64,000 bases of DNA. Source: Azolla caroliniana. Its lineage: Eukaryota; Polypodiophyta. The notes beneath the pieces were generated by a model. It was not told the origin of the DNA. It worked only from the letters and a program-made list of their open reading frames with translations, and ran no database searches. How positions within the stretch are numbered: the first letter of the stretch is position 1; each line of letters opens with the position of its first letter. The position numbers were made by a program, and so were the translations under genes. The DNA lies in NCBI GenBank assembly GCA_043228905.1, contig JBHGNT010000013.1, positions 8,370,001-8,434,000 of the forward strand. Direction: 5' to 3'. Of the stretch, positions 43,181 to 53,800 are shown piece after piece.

Positions 43181-45235
43181 ATCCATTCTTGTTTGGGACA
43201 AGAGCTCTCTCTTGTTCCTTTCATGATTTGCCGGCACCGTTAGGAATTGGACGGATTTCCCTCCATTTTGGCTCCGAATTCACGCAAAAGCCGCGCCGCT
43301 ATCGAGCACCTTTGTCTCCATCCGTGATGCCGTGATAAAGGGTTGCTCGAGGATCACGGAGTGTGAGACCTCGTCTTGTACGAAGAAATTTTGGTCGATC
43401 TCGACATCCCCGATCTTCACCGTCACATCCGAACAAGCCGCAAATAGATCTTCTGTTGCTTTAGTGGCCGCCCGGATCTTCCACCCATGATTCGTGTTAA
43501 TAGGCCACTTACCCTTCCAGTAGAATTCCTTGGACATCAAGTTGATCTCCGATCTGTGATCAATCAATGCTAGCACAGGTTCTTTGATGTTACCGATTCG
43601 GACCGGAGTCTCCATAGTTGCGCGTGCCCAGTGTGGCTTTGTGTAGTGAGAGTTCAGTATTTCGTCCTCCAATTTTGTGTCATTCATTAGAACAGTATTT
43701 GCATTCACCCTTGGAGCGTTCTCCTCCGTACTTTGGCTTTTTCTCTTCACGAGGTCCAAAAGAAGATCATGGAACTCCTTCGCTATTCCAAGTAATTCTC
43801 GAAGCGAAAAATCTACCCTGCTATCGAGGATTCTCTCCTCGAACACCTTTTTCAAGTCCGTTTGTTGTTCGATGTCCGAGGCGAGCTTGAATGTTGGAAT
43901 CATCTTTTCTTTTCCCTTACCTCCAGAGTTCCAGCTTTCCGGTGTCTTCGATGGACTGGCCGCCTCATCCGTACGCCGTCGCTTCTCATCTACATACACT
44001 TCATGCAATTGGCATAAAGCAAACACGCTATTCTTATCGACGGGGCACTCCCATCTCGTAGCTTCCCGGATGCCTTCCGCGGTGCTTTGGATCTCGTTAG
44101 AGTCGGTTTTCTCGGTGTTTTCTAGCACTTCCGGCCAAAAAGACACCTTTGATCCCGATGACTCCCCGACACGTATTCCCGCGGTTGTCGCGTAATTGTT
44201 CTTCGCTGCTATTTCCTCCTCTAGGATCTTCTTCATGCCGCCTTTCCGGAAGTTCGGTCGGAGTGGCTTCCGAGAGTCCATTGAATGAATCCGATTTCCC
44301 TCGTAGTAGATAAGATCCCGTCGTAACGCCTCCTTGTGCTTGTCGCAATCCCTCTGATCATGTTCGGTGCTATCGCACCATATGCATCGACGGTCCATAT
44401 ACTTGGAACTTGTGGGACGGTCATCCGACTTCTTCACGATCGCGATTTTTAGATTCTCCATCTCCTTCAGCAACTGCTCCACCGTAGTTGCATGGATTCC
44501 CTTCTCAGTCGTAGCTTCCCGAGCCCACGGTTGATGGTCTTCCGATCCAGATCTCGGTTTCGGAATCGGTTCCGAAACCCTCTTTTCTTCGTTGGCAAGC
44601 CATTGCCCCCTCTTTGAGTATCGCGCGACGATATCTCGCACGCTTTCCCATGTCTCGGTGAGGCCACTCTCGGTATTCGTGTCCTCTAGAAGCATTCCAA
44701 GATCGTTTCAGTCTCGGACATCTACGGCTTGTAAGAACATGATAACTTTGTCCGGTGCGAGGATAGCTTGATCTCTCGCAGACAACCTCCCGAACCGACC
44801 TTCGATTGCCGAAAACACATCGAGAACCTTCATCCCCTTGTCCGGCGTTTCTACCCAATCCTCGAATCCTCTCCGCGTTGCCTTGGAGGAGTCCTCGATA
44901 GCGAACGTGGTCTTTAGCGCCTCTTCAAACGCTTCCCACGTCGGATTTTGTTGTCGTAGCCCGTGGATACTTGCTTGAAGCCCGTCGGTAGCCACCCGGT
45001 TGAAGGATGCCACTTGCAGTCCTTCTAAAATCCCACATCATAGCATTTCCGCCTTGTAGTCCCGAAGATAGCGTGATACGTCCTTTCCGTTGAGCGGCCC
45101 GATCTGGTGCACGAGCCGCTCTACTGCCGCCGCTATCTCCGACATCGCACGTTGTTCCTGAAGCATCCACTCGAACATCATCATCATGTTGTTAGCCTCC
45201 GGTTGATTTTCCATCTCCTTGCCACCGGTGTTCAT
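43175..45235 (-). pseudogene. Gypsy-2 gag-protease
   Basis: Starts after a degenerate PBS near 45240. Blocks equal those of Gypsy-1: LNGKDVSRYLRDYKAEML, a stop near 45037, FEEALKTTFAIEDSSKATRR, MFLQAVDVRD, a stop near 44707, the knuckle C-IWC-DSTEHDQRDC, EQQTDLKKVFEERILDSR, then protease with VLALIDHRSEINLMS, in which the motif Gly is Arg, so the protease is probably dead. The 471-codon piece 44695-43280 is the longest intact part. The end of the frame is the TAG at 43175-43177. Confidence 0.88.
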
Positions 45236-45252
45236 GTCAAGGTCACCACTTG

Positions 45253-46131
45253 TGTCGTGCCTTTCGGCTCCGGATCGTTGCGTGAGTCAGGTGGGAACCA
45301 CTAGGGTTTTCGACTAGGAGGAAAGAAAATTCTAAGGCAATTAAGAATGTGAAATATATTGTAGGAATGAAAGATATGAAAAACTCGTGAATCCCACGAG
45401 TATAGTGTATTAGTGAGTACTCAAATTTAGAGAGAAAAATAGTTAGCAAATTCGTGGATCCCACGATTATATTATATTAATCAACCCTTGTAAAATAATC
45501 AACAACAACTATACATCATTCTCTCTTCCTTATATAGTGTTGGAAGAGTTTAAGTTTATCACATGCAAGCATCATGCTTTTCCTATCTTTAGTTTTCATG
45601 CACACTACATGTGCATTATTAGCTTTCTATCTCATCTTTTCTTTTAACTCGAGTGTCTATGCATGAATAACTTTTTGTACCATGCATGTCTAGAAATTTT
45701 ACATGGGATAAATTTTAGTATAACTTTAAAATTCATAATACGCTAGTATAATGATAAGGCTTAACATTATTAACATGGAGGTGCAAGGTTCGAATCTTGC
45801 CCTATGCATGTAATATATAATTTTATACTTTCTTCTATTTACAAATATGTCTCTTCATCTGATGAGAGACTCTCACCGGCCTTCTTCATCTGGCTCTTGC
45901 CGGTTTTGCTTCATCCGGTTCTCATCGATTTTCTTTATCCAGTTCTTACCGATCCTCTTCGTCCGTTTCTCACCGACTCTCACCGGCCTTCTTCATCCGG
46001 CTCTTGCCGGTCTCCTTAGCAGTTTCGGTCCTCACCGGTTCTTCCTTCCGGTTCACACTGGGTACTCCATATCCTATCTGGAGAAACCAAAAATGTAATT
46101 TTTCACGTAGTGCGCGAATTACACTACAACA
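45253..46131 (-). repeat. Gypsy-2 5' LTR
   Basis: 879 bp; on the minus strand TGTTGTAGTG...GGCACGACA, homologous to the Gypsy-1 LTR at both ends but diverged in the middle, with a run of ccggttctcaccg-like short repeats (about 45870-46060). Confidence 0.85.
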
Positions 46132-48024
46132 ACGCCATGTGCTCTCTTTCTTTTAACCAAGAGAATTGGTGCACCCCATGGAGATTTACTATAACATATA
46201 TAACCCATTCGTAAATAGTCCTCGAGTTGCTTGGATACCTCATCCTCTTCGGATTGACTTAAGCGATAAGGAGGTATACTTACTGGCGCAACGCCAGGTA
46301 CAATATTTATACGATGGTCTATATTACGTTTAGGAGGTAACCCATCTGGTAGTTCACTCAGAAAAACATCACGGCAATCATTTAAGATTTCATCAAGTTC
46401 TTGTTGTTCAAAATATGTTAATTGAACCGAGACATTATCGATATTGTAAACGTGAATGTCGAGATCAAATACACAATAAAATAGAGTAGAACAAGACAAC
46501 TCAGATATTGATGGAGAGGAAACAATCGAGAGGGATTGTTTTTTTACACATTGAATAAAATGAGTACAATCGTTTAGTACAAAAGTTATTGAATGATGAA
46601 CCCAATCAATAGATAAAGAAGAGTTTTTATTATAGAACCAGGGATAACCAAGTATTACATCAGTGGTACAAAGATTCATTACATGGAAGTCTACTTCCTT
46701 TATATAAATATCAATAGAAATTCCTAATGAATGAATCGCCCCGTTGATGTATTGTACTCTTTCATCAGCCAAGTGCACCGTATAGGTGTGATCACTTATG
46801 GTGGGTTGGATTCCCCATATCTGAACCAAACGATTGTTCACAAAGTTGTGTGAGCTTCGTGAATCAAACAAAAATTGTACGGGAGATCCATTGATATACC
46901 CGTTTGCACGTAGTAAATCATTGGGACCCAATACATAGTGAGGGAAAGAACATTGACAATTACTTAAATGATGTGTATAGACCTCAAGGACATTAGGAAT
47001 TTGACCTCTATGGTCTGCAGCTTTAGCTTTGCTGTCGTGCTCTTTTCATTGGAGCTTTCGACAATGCTCTTTTGTATGACCCTTCTTTTGCAGAATACGC
47101 AAAAAGGATGTTGTCACTTACAATCATGATCCATGAATTCGTTGGGTGTCTTGCGTTTCCCAAAGAATTGCGATTGCTTAGTCCCGGGTGCTTTGTTGGG
47201 TTTGTTGTGTTCCTTCTTCGAAGTGCGTTGATAGCGAAGAACTATTTCAACAGCCTCTTCGAAGGATTTTGGATCCTTATCGTGCACTATCTAGTGATAG
47301 TCCGAATTGGGGATGCCATTGACAAAACAAGCTATTAACCAGCTGTCCCCTTCTAGACCTGATTTTTGGATTTGGGTTCTAGCATGGTGAACATAGTCTT
47401 CTAGCAAGAAAAACTTCCTACTAGAGAGGTTCATTAAAGCTTGTGCTACCTCGGTTCGAGAGGGAGGTTGCAGAAATCGGCCCTTAAAAACTGTGACAAA
47501 TCTGTCCAGGTATCGGACAATTTCCCCAAAGTTCGGAGCCCATGCCACCAGGCAGCGGCCTTAACCCCTAGTTCTTGGCCCACATATGCAATCTTCATAC
47601 TATTTGGCATGGGATAGAGCTCAAAAGGAGACTCTCATCAGCCCAACCATGTGCAGATTGCTTCTTTGGTTCTTCCCCTTTTTTCTCCCGTAAATGCCTT
47701 AAGGACAAACGATGGTTCAACCTGTCGCTCATTGGGTCTATTAGTCTCACGTTTTAAACTAATGACACCTGCCTCGAGATCACTTTGAGATTGTCAAAGT
47801 TCGGTCATCTGTTGAGCGGTGAAACTAAGGTATCAAGGCTTATTTGTGAAAAATACAATGGATGTTTGTCCAGGAGGATTTCCTTGAGTTCCTTGTGCTT
47901 GAGCAGATGACATCTGGTCGTTATTTTGAGCCATAGAATGATTATTTCTGGCAAAGAAATAGGATAAGGTCAGACACATAGTCATAACATCATGTCGTGA
48001 TGTAAACATATCATGGGCAAACAT
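46132..48024 (-). pseudogene. Chromovirus gag, protease and RT start (probably Gypsy-5)
   Basis: From 48024 down: a glutamine-rich gag start (NNDQMSSAQAQGTQGNPPGQ), gag capsid at 47548-47291 (GEIVRYLDRFVTVFKGRFLQ), then protease at 46931 onward with FLFDSRSSHNFVNNRLVQ (the DSG motif mutated to D-S-R) and VILGYPWFY, then the RT entry region with LPDGLPPKRNIDHRINIVPG, PPYRLS and SPWGAPILLVKRK. The frame stops at 46132, in the KDGTWRM region of RT, where Gypsy-2 begins. It fits as the missing upstream half of Gypsy-5, whose RNase H ends at 32571; between them Gypsy-3, the filler and Gypsy-2 are found. Confidence 0.78.
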
Positions 48025-49205
48025 TAATCAATATCATGATCTCACGTCAATACCCCCTAGTCGTATGAGATGAGGTTGAAGATCAGGTTACTATGGTAAC
48101 ATAAAGGTGTTCTAAAAACCATGGGGGTGACAAATTAATGTCTTTCCCTGATCTCTATATCGATTTTTTCATGGCGGCTCCCTGAGGGTCAACCATGTAT
48201 GTTTGCGTCATGAATAGTTTACACACAAAAAATGTTAACAATAAACTATGTTTCGGTGCCCACATATGTGGTTTCGGCTCTTTAAGTTCTATTACGAGGA
48301 CCCCAAAGTGCACTTAGACCTCAAGTCTAAACATGTGTTATAGTCATATGTATCAACAATGTTGTATGGTCTTGGTCATATTTGAACTCGAGACCTCGAG
48401 AAAAAATGCATTAAACACTTGAGCTAACTAAATAGGTTTCTCATGTTGAATATTTAATGTTTTATGCGTATAAGAGATATGTGAGGCATTTGCTCATATC
48501 TGTTTTTTTAAAAGAAACATATATGTCATTATTTCCCCCTCATTTACCACTGTAAACTATGTTGGTACATTACCTATCCTCAAGTCTCGCGCCAAAGTGT
48601 AACCTAATGGTCAAGCCAAATGAGCCCTCTTTTCGTAGTAGGCCCACATGGCCCATCACATGGTTATGTCATTACGAATGCCTTTCGTAAGAATGATCTC
48701 ATGGTGGCATCGTATCCATGTAATGAGGGAGGGATGTTAGATATGTGTGTCCTAGAAGCGACCTCACATGAAGTGGGTCAACCCCTACGTTCTCACCATC
48801 ATTGTGGCTATGATCGTTTCGTTACGTAAAGAAATCGAAGTGACCAACGGGGATGTCAACAAAAATGTAAAGACAGACACCAAGATCCTTTCCCCGAAAA
48901 GGACAACAATCGATATAGAAATTATGTTATAACTAACATTCACATATGTATATTTATCACACATACGATCAAATACGTATACACATGACCACATATGCGT
49001 ATATTAAGAAAAAATCGCAACATCAAATAGCCAACATATGATGAAATTGAGACACGTAATCGAGGCATATAGCCTCTATGCACACGAAACATCTAAAAAT
49101 AAGGGTTAATCATAATACGCAATTGAGGTATTGACCTCATACGCATATGACACCAAATGCATATCATTTACATACAAATCAAGGTAATGACATCATATGC
49201 AAACA
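48025..49205. other. Spacer with a tRNA-like block
   Basis: No coding frame is supported. On the minus strand near 48440-48370 an A-box-like TTAGCTCAAGTG and a B-box-like GAGTTCAAAT occur, again SINE-like. It may be the decayed 5' LTR of the gypsy gag that ends at 48024. Confidence 0.4.
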
Positions 49206-49313
49206 TAACATATGTTTGTTGTGAAAAGAAGAACGTGCGGAAGCAACAGAAAGAAAAACGTAGGAAAACACAGGTTTAATGGAGAGAGCTTGGACACACA
49301 TAGTATGTGGGAG

Positions 49314-49356
<43 letters not shown>

Positions 49357-49610
49357 ATACACACAACTCTATTCAAAAAATAATACTCAGTCTGTACATA
49401 GAATGTGCTCAATGAGCACTTTTATACAAGTCCATACGGACTGACAGAAGTATAAATGCTCATAAATGAGCTCTACACTAACTCCTAAAATATATTCCTA
49501 CGCGGAATATCTTTCCAACGGCCTTGCGGTTTACGCACCGCTACGGCTTCTTGTTGCGCACCAGTTTATGCACCGGTCTGGCCTAACCGATCGGTCCCAA
49601 CCAATCCGGT
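49206..49610 (-). repeat. Copia-D 3' LTR (limits approximate)
   Basis: Has a GA microsatellite (49319-49353) and the layout of a copia LTR (TATA-like ttttatacaag at about 49420). It directly abuts Copia-D RT sequence without RNase H, so the 3' part of pol has been deleted. No second LTR is in the window to set the limits. Confidence 0.45.
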
Positions 49611-51354
49611 TCTCTCCTTGTCCATTGAAGGAGAGTCTTTGTCCGATAGTCAGATCAACGTCGGAAGCGGTGTTGGTGTTGGCTTTGCATTCTCCATGTT
49701 GAAGCGTTTCATCACGTTCCGGATATAGTCGGGCTTGGAGAATCTTGGTTGTCTGATTTCACTCAATACTCATGCCCAATATGTGATGGGCTTCTCCGAG
49801 TTCCTTCATCGCAAACTTGTGATGAAGGCTCCGCTTCAACTTTCCGATATCTGCTTGATTACTTCCTGCAGTCAGCATGTCGTTAACATATAGGATCAAG
49901 TAAATTTACATACATGTGTTGGAGTCTATTCGGAGGTATCCAAGCTACCTGATGTAGGAGTCGAACTTCTGGTACCACATCCTCAACGCTTGTTTCAATC
50001 CATAAAGGCTTTTCTTCAGTCGACATACGAGGTGGCTTTCATTCCCCGTCGTTGTGAAGACGATGGGTTGAGACATGTAAATGTCTTCTACCAGATCTCC
50101 ATGTAGGAATGTCGTTTTTACGTCTATATGCTAAAGCTCTAGATCTTCTGTCGCCACAACTCCAAGTAGGAGTCAGAGAGTGGTCATCTTAACTACTCGT
50201 GAGAATATCTTGTCATAGTCAACCCCATATTCTTGTTTGAATCATTTTGCGACGAGCCGAGCTTTTTACTTGGGTTTGTTTGAGTCAAATACATATTTGT
50301 GTCAGAAAACCCATTTGCAAGGTAGCGGCCTTCTTCCAAATGGTAGTTCAACCAGCTCCTGTGTCTAATTCTTGTGAATGGAGTCCATTTCGGATTTCAT
50401 GGCTTGTACCCATGTATCAGCGTCCGGCGCAATAAAAGCTTCTTCATATGTGCTGGATTCGCCTGCATTGGTGTAATGGACATAGTCAAGGCCTAGTTGA
50501 TAAAACTTTGTTGGCCTCTGTGCTTGTCCAACTCTCCTGGGTGCTGAAATGAGTGTCATGACGGGTTTCTCCGAGTTCCTTCATCACAAACTTTTCATGA
50601 TGGCTCCGCTTTAGCTTTCCAATATCTGCTTGATGACTTCCTCCAATCAACATGTCGTCGATATATAGGATCAGGTAAATCCTAGACTCCTCGGCCAGTT
50701 GCCAAATCTACATACATGTGTCGGAGTCTGATCGGCGGTATCCAAGCTGCCTCATGTAGGAGTCTAACTTCTGGTACCACATCCTCAACGCTTGTTTCAA
50801 GCCATAAAGGCTTTTCTTCAGTCAACATACAAGATGGATTTCCTTCCCAGTCGTCGTGAAGTTGGTCAATTGAGACATGTAAATGTCTTCTTCCAGATCT
50901 CCGTGTAGGAATGTCGTCTTTACATCTATATGCTCAAGCTCTAGATCTTCTATCGCCACAACTCCAAGTAGGAGTCGGAGGGTGGTCATCTTAACTACTG
51001 GTGAGAATATCTCCTCGTAGTCGACCCCACATTCTTGTTTGAATCCTTTTGCGATGAGCCGAGCTTTGGCTTGGGTTTGTCTGAGTCAGATACATATTTG
51101 TATCAGAAAACCCATTTGCAAGGTAGCGGCTTTCTTCTAGCTAGTAGTTCAACTAGCTCCTGTGTCTAAATCTTCTGAATCGAATCCTTTTCAGATTTCA
51201 TGGCTTGTAGCCATGTATCGGCGTCTAGTGCGGCAATAGCTTCTTCATATGTGCTAGATTCGTCGGCATCGGTGTAATGGACCTAGTCGAGGCCTGGTTG
51301 ATGAAACTCTGTTGGCCTTCGAGCTCGTCTAGATCTCTTGGGTGCTGAAATGAG
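49611..51354 (-). pseudogene. Copia-D reverse transcriptase, internally duplicated
   Basis: Minus-strand RT in many frames. At 50559-50365: MTLISAPRRVGQAQRPTKFY, YEEAFIAPDADTWVQAMKSE. Elsewhere the VEDIYMSQP-type block, RLKKSLYGLKQAL-type block, and a YVDDMLI-like region are recognisable. Two head-to-tail copies of about 780 bp (49788-50562 and 50563-51354) encode the same RT part. The upstream half of pol is at 62185 onward, beyond Gypsy-4. Confidence 0.75.
49788..51354. repeat. Tandem duplication of about 780 bp in Copia-D RT
   Basis: Both units start with gggyttctccgagttcctt (49788, 50563) and the first ends in gtgctgaaatgagtgtcatg; the second is interrupted in the same phrase by Gypsy-4. 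The copies differ by roughly 10%, and unit 2 has an extra stretch of about 20 bases near 50690. Confidence 0.8.
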
Positions 51355-51652
51355 TGTCATGATATGGAAAGATTCAAACCCATGACCTTTTGTTACATGG
51401 GTCGAACCCTTGGCATTAGACTATATATTGTAATACGAAGGATATTATTTTCATTGATTATTTCACTATAGAAAATTGATGTATATTTCCAGATTTCTTT
51501 GGAACATTCTAGAAACTTTAGGAGTACTCCTGAAAACACTAGAAAAGGAGGCACAAGGCATTATGTCGAACCAAATAGGTTTAACGCCAGTCTTAAGCCT
51601 CAGTCATTATTGTACTTACTCTTCATATAAGATATTATATCTTTTGTTATCA

Positions 51653-51690
<38 letters not shown>

Positions 51691-51778
51691 CATGAGTTCT
51701 ACACCCTTTTCTCTCTCTTAGTACTAATTCTCCGCTTTTAGTACTAATTCCCTCTCTTTCTTAGTACTGTTCCTAATA
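51355..51778 (+). repeat. Gypsy-4 5' LTR
   Basis: Starts TGTCATGATATGG, has a tRNA-like block antisense (about 51368-51421: A-box-like TAATGCCAAGG and B-box-like GGTTTGAATC on the minus strand), a (TC)n run at 51657-51686 and ends near 51778. Confidence 0.85.
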
Positions 51779-51851
51779 GTTTGAACTGATTTCGCCTCAT
51801 CCTCTTACCCCTCCTTCCTGTCATACTAATCCTCTTATCCTCCCTAGTAAA

Positions 51852-52780
51852 ATGGCAACTTTTAGCGCTCAGGAGTACCAATCTGTTTTCTCGGAGCTTC
51901 AGTGCTTAGAGAAGTTTGTAGCACTAGAACAAGAAAATCATAGTCTTTTGGGGGATCTTCAACAAATAGCTTTAGAAAAACAACAAGAACACGGGGAGCT
52001 GACGTTAGTGTACAACAACTTGAAGTGACTATTGTATCACTACAACAACAAGGATCAAGTGCTCAAGGGACTCACAAAGAACCCAAGATCGGACTTCTTA
52101 TGAAATTTGATGGGGCCCGATCACAGTTCAGAGGTTTTCTTAATCAGGTACGCTTAGTGATTCAAATGCATCCTTCTCAATAGCTCACTGATGCATCACA
52201 AATGGGACTAGTTGACACGCTACTTAGTGGCACAACTTTGGCATGGTTCGCCCCCCTCTAAGATAAAAACTCTCCCTTGTTAAATAATTTCGAAGAGTTT
52301 ATTAGTGAGTTTACGCTTGGCTTATGTTGCGGATTTCCGTCTTCTCATGACCGATATTCTCTGGGATGACCAGACATTAATGGAGCAATTTCATTTTGGC
52401 CTATGTATTGATGTCAAGGATTTACTTTTAACTTTCCCCGAAGAGCCAAAGTCATTGACAGAAGCAATCAGTCGCGTGGTGCGATGCGATAACCGCCTTT
52501 TCGAACGACGTTGGGAACGTTAGTTCCAGATGCCAAGTACAAGATCAGAGCCCACCTATGCCTTAGTTGTAGCAAAACCTTTTCCAAGGGAGTCATATAA
52601 TGTCTCTCCAGCAAATACTCCAACTCGGATGGAAATTGACACCACACATCATCGCGGACCATTATCGGAAGAGGAAAAGCAGCAACGCCGAGCAAATTGA
52701 CTATGTCTCTATTACGGTGGACCAAAGCATATTGCGATGAGTTGTTCCCATAGGCCAAGAAGACAGGTAAACCAAATAGT
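51852..52780 (+). pseudogene. Gypsy-4 gag
   Basis: MATFSAQEYQSVFSELQCLE starts a coiled-coil region; a frame change precedes KFDGARSQFRGFLNQVRLVI and LVDTLLSGTTLAWFAPL, the sushi/Tcn1-type capsid block. 52305-52523 carries DQTLMEQFHFGLCIDVKDLL and VVRCDNRLFERRWER. A knuckle remnant (reading CLYYGGPKHIAM) is at about 52700-52740 with Cys to Tyr. Stops and frameshifts abound. Confidence 0.8.
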
Positions 52781-52980
52781 CGCTAGTTCTAATTGTACTA
52801 AACCCGAGGCTATTTTAGTAGGAATATCTGATAATCCTAATAGTACTAGAAGAAGAGTTAAATGATTAAGCCCAACCAAAATAGGAGCCGTTTGGTTGGA
52901 CAACCCTAGATCTGTGTAGCCCATTAGTGGTTCCATTTCCTCTAAGCAAGCTAGCAATGTGTTCTTAGCAAGTAATGGTT

Positions 52981-53059
52981 AGTACTAAAAATATTCCTCC
53001 AGTACATGTCTTAGCACTCTTAGATTCTGGAGCCAACTCTTGCTTTATGGATAGGAATT
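52981..53059 (+). pseudogene. Gypsy-4 protease, left part
   Basis: VLALLDSGANSCFMDRN carries the catalytic D-S-G. It is interrupted after GAATT by Copia-C and continues at 58391. Confidence 0.75.
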
Positions 53060-53768
53060 TGTTAGGAAACAGGTCCCTCCTGATGGGAAGTGAGAAGAAC
53101 TGGATGACGAGTACCCGGCAACGGAAGACTCAGTGAGAACCGGATGTGGAATACCCAGCAACGGAAGACCCGGTGAGAACTGGATGTGGAGTACCTGGCA
53201 ATGGAAGACCCAGTGAGAACCGGATGACGAGTACCCGACAAGGAAGAGCCGGTGAGAACCGGATGTTGCAGGCCCGGTGAGAACCTCTCATCGGATGGAA
53301 GGCACATATATGTAAATATGTTCTAGAGAGCCCACTGAAGCTATATTTGTAAATAGCCCGAAAGTCATATTAGTATAAATATGACCTAGGGCAAACTTGA
53401 TAGAGATGATGTAGAGTTGGTTGTGCTATTATCGTTGTGGCGATAATTCAGAGCGCAACTGTGTACAGAGAAGAGAGAGAGAGAGGAAGAGGTTGTTGCC
53501 TTTGTTGTAACCGCCTGGTGGCGAAGCGAAGGAGCAAGAGGTCGTGGCTATTGTGCCCCATTGTTGTAATCTTGATATAGTGAAATTTTGCAGTCTGAGG
53601 GCCGCCGTGGTTTTTTCCCAGATTTGGGTTTTTTCCACGTTAACATCCAGTGCACTCTCTTCTTTACTGTTTCGTGTGTAGATACATCTCACCACATCCC
53701 AGTTTTCTGTGATTGATCCGATGTCTCAGTTGTGGCCGAGCATAGCTTAGGAAACCGTATTCCTATCA
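53060..53768 (+). repeat. Copia-C 5' LTR
   Basis: TGTTAGGAAA...TTCCTATCA. Contains a minisatellite at 53098-53281 and the ctcggccacaac phrase family in reverse, shared with Copia-A. Confidence 0.92.
53098..53281 (+). repeat. 40-bp minisatellite in Copia-C 5' LTR
   Basis: Four full units (40, 40, 40, 39 bp) and one partial of 25 bp, each with AACxGGATG...GGTGAG. The 3' LTR (57839-57903) has one full and one partial unit. Confidence 0.9.
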
Positions 53769-53772
53769 CTAT

Positions 53773-53784
53773 TAGTATCAGAGC
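53773..53784 (+). other. PBS of Copia-C
   Basis: TAGTATCAGAGC, one mismatch from the tRNA-iMet PBS TGGTATCAGAGC, four bases after the LTR. Confidence 0.8.
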
Positions 53785-53800
53785 GAAACGACACAGAAAA

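Larger units (their letters stand above)
40739..46131 (-). mobile_element. Gypsy-2, fungus-like lineage, integrase deleted
   Basis: Minus-strand element close to Gypsy-1. The 5' LTR is complete (45253-46131), gag-pro, RT and RNase H are present, but at about 40957 RNase H is joined directly to the middle of an LTR remnant (40739-40956). Integrase, PPT and the start of the 3' LTR are lost, and the outer LTR end is missing at the filler. It lies in a chromovirus RT (46132 onward). Confidence 0.9.

Noticed and set aside
53098-53281. Regular 40-bp repeat as a possible CRISPR array
   Set aside because: Units are contiguous without unique spacers and lie in an LTR of a plant element.
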